Source: Tritrichomonas musculus (lineage: Eukaryota; Parabasalia; Tritrichomonadida; Tritrichomonadidae). Taken from it: a DNA stretch of 64,000 nt. The position numbers and the translations under genes were made by a program. The notes under the pieces are model-generated. The model did no database searches. It saw only the letters and a list, made by a program, of their open reading frames with translations, and had not been told where the DNA came from. Below are positions 48,417-58,883 of this stretch, in pieces. Each line of letters opens with the position of its first letter. Position 1 is the first letter of the stretch. The stretch is from NCBI GenBank assembly GCA_039105265.1, contig JAPFFF010000008.1:5642001-5706000 (forward strand). The letters are read 5' to 3'.

Positions 48417-49745
48417 ATGTTTCAATTTAAAAATGTTAATTTCCTCCCTAACAATCGTTCATCTATTTTGCAAACAGATTCAAATCTTGATGAATCATTA
48501 AACAAAGTTCAATTCAAAAGTCTCCAAATTCAATTTCATAAAATTGCACAAATGCAAGAATATTTTCAAATTCCTACAATCATTACTGAAATACGCAAAT
48601 ATATCAAATTTGATAATAAAAATGATATAGACTTTTTATTTTTAGAAGATATATATCAAATTTTAATCCAAACAAAATTAGAACCATTCATTACACAAAT
48701 TTCAGATTTGATTACTCATTTGATTCTTATGAATAATGAGATTGGATATTTTTTTATATCAAAAGGTATTATTTTGTTTTTTACGAGTTTGATATCGATA
48801 AATATAAAATTTATTAACTCTTTTTTCCCTTTAATCAGAGTGTTGATTCATTTGGAAAAGCAGATTTGTGATGATATTTTAAAAGCAATTCCTGCCCATG
48901 CTTTTAAACTAGGATTTCAAAATCCAGCCTTGATGATTGAATCAGGTCTTTTTTTTAATAATATTTCAAAATATGAACAAAGTGTGAAAGTGCAAAAGTG
49001 GATTTTTGAATCACTCAAAATGCTATTTAATTTAAAATATTTTAATAGTTTTGTTTATTTAGCAAAATGTTTATATCGATTATCCAAAAAAACAAATTTT
49101 GACATTATATCATTTGAGCAAGCTAATCTTATGCAATTTATTATATATTTATTAGAAAAACCTCAATTAGGCTGTGTTATGCTTGTTTATAATTTTTTTT
49201 CTAAATTATTTGATAAAAATCAAATTCAGAAAATTCCTGAAGAAATGACCAAATATGTTTTCAAATATTCCGTAAATTTTGAGAAGCCTCAAAGATGTAT
49301 AGCATCCATCAATCTATTAAGAAAAATGATTAAATTTGGTTTTTTTCGAGTAAATCAAATAAATAAAGTTAAAATAATGAAAATATATCTTCAAATTTTA
49401 ACAAAAGAAGAGATTTCTTTTCCAATCAAAGAAGCAATTTCATATATAATTACTGAATCTTTTATTTATGATAAGTATACTGATAATGAAGTTGATGAAA
49501 TGATAACATCAGGGCTTCTGAATGTATTTGAATTTTCATTTGTATTATTGAATGATGATTTGTTAAATTCGTTATATCAAGTACTGCACATTTTATTTAA
49601 TACATATGAAAAAAATAACCACCAGCAAAAGTTTATAGATGAAATTAAGAAAAGTTCAATTTTGGATATAATTCAACATGAATATCTTTCTAATGAATCA
49701 ATTTTGCAATTTTATGCCTTCTTTTCATCTAATTTTTTTATATGA
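48417..49745 (+). CDS. Helical-repeat (ARM/HEAT-like) protein, unknown function
   Basis: A 442-residue protein made almost entirely of amphipathic helices, with regularly spaced hydrophobic segments (about 40 residues apart). This is the look of an armadillo or HEAT-type solenoid. No specific family, nuclear-localisation receptor motif or catalytic residue was recognised. The sequence is rich in Ile, Asn, Phe and Lys, like many lineage-specific trichomonad proteins. It lies between two R arrays, inside the 9.15-kb segment that also carries the MULE gene. It could therefore be a host gene trapped there or cargo of an element, and I lean to a host-derived gene. The start is the first ATG. Confidence 0.75.
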   Translation: MFQFKNVNFLPNNRSSILQTDSNLDESLNKVQFKSLQIQFHKIAQMQEYFQIPTIITEIRKYIKFDNKNDIDFLFLEDIYQILIQTKLEPFITQISDLITHLILMNNEIGYFFISKGIILFFTSLISINIKFINSFFPLIRVLIHLEKQICDDILKAIPAHAFKLGFQNPALMIESGLFFNNISKYEQSVKVQKWIFESLKMLFNLKYFNSFVYLAKCLYRLSKKTNFDIISFEQANLMQFIIYLLEKPQLGCVMLVYNFFSKLFDKNQIQKIPEEMTKYVFKYSVNFEKPQRCIASINLLRKMIKFGFFRVNQINKVKIMKIYLQILTKEEISFPIKEAISYIITESFIYDKYTDNEVDEMITSGLLNVFEFSFVLLNDDLLNSLYQVLHILFNTYEKNNHQQKFIDEIKKSSILDIIQHEYLSNESILQFYAFFSSNFFI

Positions 49746-50079
49746 ATTTGATTAGTATCTATATAAATATATAAATTGGTTTTTATTATGAAAAATCTTT
49801 AATATTAAATGTATTTTTTGATTATTTAAGAGCAGATTTGAAATGTCCAACAACTCAAATTTTAGATCTAGTTCAATACTTTAAAATGTTATACTATTTT
49901 TAATTTTATATTATTTAATAATATTTTAATAATTATTATTCCAACTAAAATACTTCAGATATATTCATTTTATAAGAAAATATATATATTTTAAATAAAT
50001 GAATTGATTAATTTAAATTCAATTTTTCAAATGAATTACTCAAAAAAAATTGTAAGAAATTTATTATATTCTTATTATA

Positions 50080-50271
50080 CAGTACGTTGAAATGTCTTGG
50101 ACCGATTCAAATTGTCTTGGACCAAATGAAAATTTTGTATGAGGTTAGTGAAATTTAAAATAAATTCTTTGAAATTTTTTATTTGTTTTTTATATTATTT
50201 TCAATGAGCTAATTCAAAATTTTCAATCGGTCCAAGACAATTTGAATGGTCCAAGATATTTTTACCTACTG
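50080..50271. mobile_element. 192-bp Tc1/mariner-type MITE
   Basis: The element begins CAGTACG and ends CTACTG, with a TA dinucleotide on each side (50078-50079 and 50272-50273). That is the insertion signature of Tc1/mariner elements. The 56-bp arms (50080-50135 and 50217-50271) are about 85% complementary by eye. Each arm contains GTCTTGGACC or a close variant twice, which could be transposase-binding sites. There is no coding capacity. Confidence 0.8.
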
Positions 50272-52990
50272 TAATTGTAAATAACTTAATATTTATTAAA
50301 TCAATAAAAAAATTGAGACAGGAAGAATATATATATCAAAAGAGGAAAGTTATCTTATTTTAAACACAAAAAATCATAATATAATTGGTTTGGATTTTTT
50401 ATAATTACATATAATATTTAATATATTATATAATAGTTGTTCTATCTAAAATATATATAATATTTATTTATATTATTGAGTTAAAAATGTTTTATTCAAA
50501 ATTAATCGAACTTGAATGTGTATTCAAATATCTTTTCTTCTCAATTATTTCTTTTCAAATTTTAGTTTTATAATTTAACAAATTTTTCTAGATGGGATAT
50601 TAATATTTTTTAGATATTCTTGCACATTTAATCATTGATATAGATTTTAAAAATAATTATATATGCGATATTTTAAATCAATCCATATATTTGGTTGCGA
50701 GAATGTATAAAACCAATGATCGAGTGTAATTTATCATGACTCTAATATAAAATTGGTAGTTGGGATTTGAAATTTATATGAATAAATAGATTCATTATAT
50801 GTGTATATATCTAATATACCGTTTTCAAAAGATTTTGTTTGATGAATTTTGTACAATATTTGATTTAATAGCATCAGTAATTATTTCAAAAAACTGATTA
50901 TATCTCAGCCATTTTGTAAAAATATTGAATTTCAATTGGCTTATTCTAATTATATTAGTAGATATTTTTAAATCATCATTTGATCTATCTTGAATTACTT
51001 GAAATTAAGAATCTCCAATTGTCATCGATTGTCCTTAATCAAATCATAAAAGTAATATTTATATATAATTATTATAATATTATTTATATATAAAATAAAA
51101 TTATGAATTTGTTTATTACATAACGCAAAAAAAAAGCAAACAATGTGAAAAAAATGGCCATTCAATTAGATGACCCTCCTCTATATCAAATTGATTTTAT
51201 TTTGAATGAGTGCTCTTAATTTTTTAATAAAATCTTTGAAAAATTGACATTAAAAACGGTTTTATTAATAATTAATATAATTATATCTTAGAATTGGTAG
51301 TTGTTTTGTAAAGTATAAAACTTAAATCAAATTAAACAAATTTTTCAAAATGTAATATACTTACTATCAATTAAAACTATCAGAGAATTGCGATAAAAGC
51401 TTTAATTTTGTTAGGAGCATTTTTCAACAAAATACTTTGATAAGTCCAACTAATAATATCTTTTATAAATAAAATATTATGTTTATCTATTAGTACATAA
51501 TTTTTATTAAAATACCTTTATATTAGAAATCTCATAAAATTCAGATTTTTAAAAAATAATTGTATCATTGATTATAATAATAAATAAAATAATATAAATA
51601 TAAAAATAAATTAAGTAGAAAATGAAGATAATCATAAATTTATTGAATTTTTAGATACATTCAATTTAGTTTTTGGACATCTCAAAATTGTAATGTTAAT
51701 TTTTCATAAAAAAGAACTTTTGATAATTATTTTTAAAAAATCTATTCAAAAAATTGAAACAATTTTATATAATTATATCAAATTCTTATGCATTTTTGAA
51801 ATAAAAATAATAAAAATAATTCAAATTATTTCAAGATAAATATTTTAATTCACAATTTCCTCATTTTTGCTCTATGAAGTATGAAATGAATTTAAAATTT
51901 ATGAAGAAGATTATTAAAAATTTTATTGAGGGGATTAGGGCACATATTGATCAAAAATCTGTCAAATGCTAGATATGTTCTGGTAAATTTCAAGATATCT
52001 TAACTTATACAAGCCCAAAACAAATAAAACATTTTTTAACCTAAAAGTGAACTCGAATTTAATAAATCAAGCCAAAATCATAAAATTTTTTTCAATACAA
52101 AATTGATTAAAGATGATATTCAATCTAGATTCAAAATTTCAAATTTTGGCTTTAACTATTTGCTTTTATCAAGTTTTTTTTTATACAATTTCTCAGAATT
52201 CTTCAAATTCAAAGATTTTCGCAAATTTTAAAATTTTTGAGAGAAAAATTGAGCAATATTTTGGATTTGAGCATTTCTTTTATTTATAATTATTATATTT
52301 AAATGAAGAATTCTTAAAAAGTTATTTTTAATAACATTACTTTAAAAACATCAAGATACATTTATTTATTTTTCTGAAGATTTCTCAAAAAGTTTGAGAG
52401 TTGCTGCCAAATATTGATTTAACTTCAAACACTTTGTATACTTAATTTACATTCCACATCATAGAAGAATAGTATCATATAATAAAATAAATCAAATATG
52501 CTTTTTAAGAGAATTACAAAAAAATATCTAATTATTTATGTAAAAAGTACTTTTTCTCTCAAAAATCAAAGAAGGAGTAGCAGAAAGGCTACTTTTTAAA
52601 TAGTTTATTTCTTCAAACAGAGGTATTGCGTAACAAATTTTTATTGTAAGTTTAATTTTGAAATTTAATATAATATTATAAAAGCCAAATTTTATTATAG
52701 ATCGATGTTTTGCTCGAAATTTTTATTATAACGATAAACATTAAAATATTGGCCTGTAATTACACCTTATTATTTTGTTGCTTTATTTTTAGCATATATT
52801 TTTGTATATTGAGCAATTAGAAAAATGGTGATGTTACAGAAATATGCCATATCAAAGTAATGCAGAGAGGGAAAATATTTATATTAGGATTTGAACATCA
52901 CAAAAGCATCTCGTAGATTTTTATATTGCTCGATTTATATTACGTAATCGAGAAATTTCAAAATTTTAACTGTTCTCAAAGACATAATAT

Positions 52991-53523
52991 GATGTATACG
53001 AAACCAAAATAGTAGAATCAGAGAATGGTAATTCAGTATGGAATCTAACTAGAGATTTAAGTTCATATGTCATAATTAGAAGAATACAAAAAAAAATAAA
53101 TGATTTGGAAGTTTGTTGTCTGAAAGTAGGCCTTAGCACAATTAAACAATTTATTTGGTAATGGAGTAAAAAAATTTCATTTATTACGCCCATATTCCAC
53201 ATTACGAGGAACATGTTTAATAGCAAATATAATGATTTTGGTACAATTTTCAAGGCAACAAAAAGTTCAATGAAAACCAAGTTGTAATAAGAAACACTTT
53301 TAGCAAACATGGCTTTTTTATTATGAGCTGACACATTTTATAGAGTTTTTGGAGTAGCGCATGCAAAGTGAGTCATAAATAAACTTGTGACAAAGTGGTT
53401 TAAGCTGGGAGAGCATAAGCGATCAATACCTGTACCATATTACTTTATTCATCAAATGAATAAGATAATTAATTTAATTTTATCAAAAATTCAATTGAAC
53501 ATATACCTTCAAGACGATGCATA
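52991..53523 (+). pseudogene. Decayed coding stretch, family unknown
   Basis: One plus-strand frame over 533 bp keeps protein-like composition but carries about five in-frame stops. The best patches are the first 57 codons and the last 45 codons (with KWFKLGEHKRSIPVPYYF). A minus-strand 122-codon frame over the same DNA is best explained as its shadow. The family was not recognised. Its place between an ARM-like gene and a MULE transposase suggests mobile-element debris. Confidence 0.45.
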
Positions 53524-54653
53524 ATTCAAATTGAACCCTTATAATAATATTTATATAGGATACATATGCTTTACTTTGAAATTTTATTTGTAAAAATAAG
53601 ATACAGGCCTTTGTGTCAATGTTTACACATAGAGTTTTAAGCCAATTTTATAAATAAGCTTCTTATCAGAATTAATTCACCTAAAATTATTTTTAGTAGA
53701 TATCTTATAATGTAATTCTGTTTTGTTATAACATGTATTGATGAAGCATTTATTTCAATTGTAGAAAATATAACATGACTCAATATACAACATCAATATA
53801 TCAAATCATTTCCTTTTTATAGAGATTTTTATTTAAAATCTCATAAAAAATTAACTAAAACCACATAAATATGTGTATTGCTGAATCTAATAGAATGAAC
53901 TTTATAATAAGAACAGTTTTATAAATGCAATCATAATAAATAACTGCATTTTTATTGTAGATTTTTTAGAGTTTCTTCCAACAAATGGTTTACCGATACA
54001 GTCAATAGTTTTAGGTTAATAAAGTGTTGGGCACTCAATATATCAGAATGTAATAAATTTAAATCAAAAATGTTAAAATAAATACCATTTACGTTTTTTT
54101 ATATAATAATATTTTGCAATTTTTTCTTAATTTTAAATAATCTTCTTCATATATTTTAAAATCATTTTATACTTCATAGAACAGTAATGAGAAAATTGCG
54201 AATTAAAATATTTATATTGAAATAGTTTGAATCATTTCTATTTCAAAAAGGAAAAAACATTTGATATAATTATATTAATTATTCCAACTTTTTGAATATA
54301 TTTCTCAAAAATAACTAACAAAAGTTCATTCGTTTCTGAATAAAAAGAATAAATATATTTTCAAATTTATACTGATTATAAATTTAATTTCATAAAATTT
54401 TAATACGAAATATATATTATTTCCCATTACAATAGATAATAATTGTCATGGGTAGGAAGTAATAATAGATGAAGAAAAATTTAATGATTTGTGGTGATAT
54501 TTCTTTATAATATTTAGAAATATACAAAATTAATAAAAATTTTTATTAAAATTGATCTATTAATTGAGAGCTTAAGGCTGAATCCTCATTTTCATGTTAA
54601 TAAATAAATAAACGTTCATTCAAAAAATAAAAACGTTAAAAGACAACACTTAT

Positions 54654-57464
54654 ATGAACAGCACAAATTTCCAACCTTATACACAATTTCAAAGCATTTT
54701 GCAAGATGCCGTTGAAGAAAACAATCAGTTTCTCACATTTTTTAATAGTTTATCTATCGATATCAACGATTTTGTACAGGAATTATATGATCAGTACGAC
54801 TTATATCTTTTGCATGACTTTATATTACATTTTTCATTGCAACCAGAACCATTTCAGCTATTTTTAAGTGAAATAGATTTTTTACATTTGCAAAGTATTG
54901 GCACTAAAATATATTACAAAGTTTTTGAAGGCGAAGAAACTTTTTCAATCAACAATCCGAAATCTTTTATTGGAAAAAAAACCTTTCTATCTATTATACC
55001 AGCAAATTCCAATATCGATGTAGAAATCAAAAATGTAACAAAGATTGAAATGAATGGGATTGATTTTTATGAAATATCAAATACAAAAAAGAATTCAAAT
55101 TTTGTTGTTCATTCATCAAAAAAAAGTTTATACTTCCTAAAAATACATTACATGAATGTTCTTAAAAAATCTCAAGTTGGAAAAGCAATTCTTGAAAAAC
55201 TTGGAATTCAATCAAATTTATCAAATGATAAAATTGCAGCATTCCATCAACTAAATGATGATGAGCATAGTATCAATTTTCCAACTTTAATATCTAATAT
55301 GATAAAGAAACATGTTTTAATTTGTGACATTTGTTGCAAGCAAATTACTCTTAATCAAATCAGATTAGAATCCAAAATTCAAAAATCTAAAAACTATGAA
55401 TGGAAAATTATGAATGAATTAGAAACTGATAATGATGATGCCAAAGAATATGATGAGGACGATACGAATGATGATTATTTACCAGATAGTGCAGTTCCGC
55501 CAGTTAGAATTGATATTATCGGTATTGATTTCCAACCGAAAAAAACAAAAATTGGATGGTGGGAAACAGGGCAAGATTATGTTCCACCATTTCATCCATT
55601 ACAATCACCTTTTGTGTTTTCACATACGAGTAAATCTGCTGATCCAAATCCAGAGGAACCAATTCAACAAAATGAATTGGAATTAATGATAAATCAGAAA
55701 AAAAACCCAGCATCTTTGAAATATTGCACAGATCGTGAAACCGGAACCCCGGCAACATTTAAAGAGCTTTCTAATTATTCTTTTCAAACACAAAAAGATG
55801 TCCGAATAGCAATGGCAAATATTTCGTTCATTGGAGATCGTTTTATCAAAATAAGAACATCATCAAATAATCGAATTGAATATCGATGCATAGAAAAGAA
55901 AAAAGAAGCGATCGTTAATTTGGAAAGTTCTTATATTCAAGATGCAAAATTGACAACATGCGATTTCAAAATGGTTTGGTCAAAAGTTGATGATAAATGG
56001 AAAGTTACTACATACAATGAACATACTTGTCCTCCAGATCGCCATAATTTTGAAAATAGAAAAGCCAAAGCTGCACATTTTCCATCCATTTTTATTGATG
56101 AAGCAATAAGAAATTTGAAAACACATTATTTCACTATCAATGAAGGAATATCAGCTTTCAAAACAGAGTTCACTCAAAATGTTAACCAGAGAACTCTCAG
56201 ACGTCGATTGGAACGCCAACTACCCATTGATTGTGAAGCATCAAGGATCATGGAGTGGCAAAAAATTCCAGAATATTTGGAAAATAATATTCAGAATGGA
56301 GGTTTATCAAAATTAGCAGTGAATAAGAATAATGAAATAATAGGGATTGGGATAGTACCAAATTATGGAAAACTATTGCTTAGTTCAGATGCTATTCTTC
56401 CTATTTTAATTATCGATGGAACTTTTCAATGTGCGATTTCACGTGGAGTAATCATAATTGTAATGACTGTTAGTGGAAACAGGACCAATATCCCACTAGC
56501 CTGGGGATGGGCGCCAACTGAAAATGCAGAAATTATAAAAATGATTCTAGAATTAGTTAAATCTGTTCGCCCAAAGTGCATTGAAACAATACTATCAGAT
56601 GAAGGAAAAGCACTTGAATCGGCAATTAAATTTGTATTTCCAAATGTTGACCATAAACTTTGTGCATGGCACATTGCTAAAAAACTTACAAATGATGAAG
56701 CTCGATCATTATTTTGGGGATTGTTTCATGCAGATCATCCAGCTGAATTTCGATCGCAATGTATCACCTTCAAGACAAAACATCCACTGATTTACAAACA
56801 ATACATTGAAGGAAAAGAAAATAAGCTTTTCAACCGATTCTTTAATAAGAATGCTGGTGGAGAATTATCGACATCATCTCCAGTTGAATCGATCAACAGT
56901 CTCATTGCACCATATAAAGATAAAGAACCAATTCAAATATTTAATATCTTAGAACTCTATGGATATGAACAGTGCACTAAATTAATGCTATTAAAAAATT
57001 TTACAACACCATATTATGATTCTCGGATGAATCAAGTAACTCAGAAAGCAAATAAATTTTTTGCAATTAATGTTCCTGGAACAGAATCTTTCAAAGTTTT
57101 CAAAAAGAATGATGTTAATTTCAATGAGAAAGGACAATTAACAGGAGTTCCAAAGTCATCTGCATTATGTTGGGATGTCAACTTGAAAGAATGCCGGTGT
57201 CCATGTGGCAAATATGAAGATAGAGGATTTCCATGTGCGCATTATATTTGTGCTTGTTTGAAAGCTAATCAATCATGGGACAGAAGAGTTGCTAAATGCT
57301 ACTTTGTTGGAACTATTCTTGAAACCTTAGAGAGTCATATAAATATACCTGTACCAATTGATAATCTTTCTATAGATCCCAAGATTTCACCTTTTAATCC
57401 AAAATCAAGGATTCAAACGAGAAAGAGGCATAAATATCACTTTGAAATTAATATTAATAAATAA
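54654..57464 (+). CDS. MULE (Mutator-like) transposase
   Basis: A 936-residue protein. The N-terminal 230 residues have no recognised domain. An acidic linker (about 255-275) is followed by a FAR1/FLYWCH-like DNA-binding segment (about 375-470, ending YNEHTCPPDRH). The MULE catalytic core (about 570-770) has the expected DDE residues Asp588 (IDGTF), Asp649 (LSDEGKA) and Glu745 (SPVESIN), plus the C-x-x-H pair after the second Asp (CAWH, 670-673). A SWIM zinc finger (CRCPC at 847-851 with PCAH ending at 863) sits near the C-terminus, as usual for MULEs. The frame is intact, so the transposase could be active. The stop codon lies exactly where an R array begins. No terminal inverted repeat was found on the left side. 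Confidence 0.95.
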   Translation: MNSTNFQPYTQFQSILQDAVEENNQFLTFFNSLSIDINDFVQELYDQYDLYLLHDFILHFSLQPEPFQLFLSEIDFLHLQSIGTKIYYKVFEGEETFSINNPKSFIGKKTFLSIIPANSNIDVEIKNVTKIEMNGIDFYEISNTKKNSNFVVHSSKKSLYFLKIHYMNVLKKSQVGKAILEKLGIQSNLSNDKIAAFHQLNDDEHSINFPTLISNMIKKHVLICDICCKQITLNQIRLESKIQKSKNYEWKIMNELETDNDDAKEYDEDDTNDDYLPDSAVPPVRIDIIGIDFQPKKTKIGWWETGQDYVPPFHPLQSPFVFSHTSKSADPNPEEPIQQNELELMINQKKNPASLKYCTDRETGTPATFKELSNYSFQTQKDVRIAMANISFIGDRFIKIRTSSNNRIEYRCIEKKKEAIVNLESSYIQDAKLTTCDFKMVWSKVDDKWKVTTYNEHTCPPDRHNFENRKAKAAHFPSIFIDEAIRNLKTHYFTINEGISAFKTEFTQNVNQRTLRRRLERQLPIDCEASRIMEWQKIPEYLENNIQNGGLSKLAVNKNNEIIGIGIVPNYGKLLLSSDAILPILIIDGTFQCAISRGVIIIVMTVSGNRTNIPLAWGWAPTENAEIIKMILELVKSVRPKCIETILSDEGKALESAIKFVFPNVDHKLCAWHIAKKLTNDEARSLFWGLFHADHPAEFRSQCITFKTKHPLIYKQYIEGKENKLFNRFFNKNAGGELSTSSPVESINSLIAPYKDKEPIQIFNILELYGYEQCTKLMLLKNFTTPYYDSRMNQVTQKANKFFAINVPGTESFKVFKKNDVNFNEKGQLTGVPKSSALCWDVNLKECRCPCGKYEDRGFPCAHYICACLKANQSWDRRVAKCYFVGTILETLESHINIPVPIDNLSIDPKISPFNPKSRIQTRKRHKYHFEININK

Positions 57465-57773
57465 TCTCATACTTTGTTTAAAATTTCTTATATTTGTAAG
57501 ATTATATTATTCATGTTAATATGTTGATAACAAATATATTATTATTTTATTATATAAATACTTATTTATGCCACTTTTTATATTTCCCATTTTGATCGGC
57601 ACTTTTTCATTTCACCTATTTGTATTCATTATTATCTCTTCATTTTAGTATATTATCTTTTTATGCAACTAAATATGATTATATATATGAATTAATTAAC
57701 AAGATGATAATTTATTCTAGGTTAATATAAATTATTATCATATTTTATTTAAAATTTGTGATATTTATGATAA
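57447..57773 (+). repeat. R array 2 (direct), about 1.2 copies
   Basis: It begins mid-unit, with TAATCTCATAC at 57462 (unit phase about 120), directly at the MULE stop codon. A full junction TTCACCTATT is at 57611. The last part diverges from the unit before the spacer. Confidence 0.9.
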
Positions 57774-57885
57774 GACGGTCATTGTTGTGAAAAATCAAAC
57801 TTTGTTAAATGCAGAACACAATCATCCATTTGTTTTTAAAAAATAACAAAATATACTTTTTCTGACATTTTTGACGGTTTGACAC
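57774..57885. repeat. 112-bp spacer between converging R and R' arrays
   Basis: Unique sequence beginning GACGGTCATTG. The same sequence recurs at 63172-63283, 5398 bp away and in the same orientation, apparently without change. It sits at the centre of an imperfect palindrome made by the R and R' arrays. Confidence 0.9.
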
Positions 57886-58742
57886 TCAAAATGGGAAATA
57901 TAAAAAGTGACATAAATAAGTATTTATATAATAAAATAATAATATATTTGTTATCAACATATTAACATGAATAATATAATCTTACAAATATAAGAAATTT
58001 TAAATAAAGTATGAGATTAATTTATATTAACCTAGAATAAATTATCGTCTTATTAATTAATTCATATATATAATCATATTTAGTTGCATAAAAAGATAAT
58101 ATACTAAAATGAAGAGATAATAATGAATACAAATAGGTGAAATGAAAAAGTGCCGATCAAAATGGGAAATATAAAAAGTGGCATAAATAAGTATTTATAT
58201 AATAAAATAATAATATATTTGTTATCAACATATTAACATGAATAATATAATCTTACAAATATAAGAAATTTTAAATAAAGTATGAGATTAATTTATATTA
58301 ACCTAGAATAAATTATCATCTTGTTAATTAATTCATATATATAATCATATTTAGTTGCATAAAAAGATAATATACTAAAATGAAGAGATAATAATGAATA
58401 CAAATAGGTGAAATGAAAAAGTGCCGATCAAAATGGGAAATATAAAAAGTGGCATAAATAAGTATTTATATAATAAAATAATAATATATTTGTTATCAAC
58501 ATATTAACATGAATAATATAATCTTACAAATATAAGAAATTTTAAATAAAGTATGAGATTAATTTATATTAACCTAGAATAAATTATCATCTTATTAATT
58601 AATTCATATATATAATCATATTTAGTTGCATAAAAAGATAATATACTAAAATGAAGAGATAATAATGAATACAAATAGGTGAAATGAAAAAGTGCCGATC
58701 AAAATGGGAAATATAAAAAGTGCCGATCAAAATAGGAAATAT
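57886..58742 (-). repeat. R' array (inverted), three copies plus a 28-bp partial duplication
   Basis: Reverse-complement units with AATGGGAAA marks at 57890, 58161, 58432 and 58703, each 271 bp apart. The inner edge, nearest the gene, carries an extra copy of AAAAAGTGCCGATCAAAA-type sequence, a 28-bp duplication. Confidence 0.92.
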
Positions 58743-58883
58743 ATTTAAAAACTATTTTTATTTAAGATTTATTCTATAAATAAAATTCAATCAATTCATA
58801 TAAAATCATTTTGGTAATATTTTCTATTATTTCATATCAAATGTCTGAAAATTTTTGTTGAATATATTTATTTCTTTAAAATA

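Larger units (their letters stand above)
49746..54653. other. 4.9-kb AT-rich stretch with a MITE and a decayed frame
   Basis: No intact gene. A mariner-type MITE (50080-50271) and a decayed coding stretch (52991-53523) are listed separately. The remainder is A/T-rich DNA with no recognised RNA or repeat. The short promoter of the MULE gene lies at the right end. Confidence 0.55.

Noticed and set aside
52966-53334. Minus-strand frame of 122 codons with hydrophobic stretches
   Set aside because: The plus strand of the same DNA shows a more protein-like decayed frame. This one looks like its reverse shadow, and there are no neighbours to support it.
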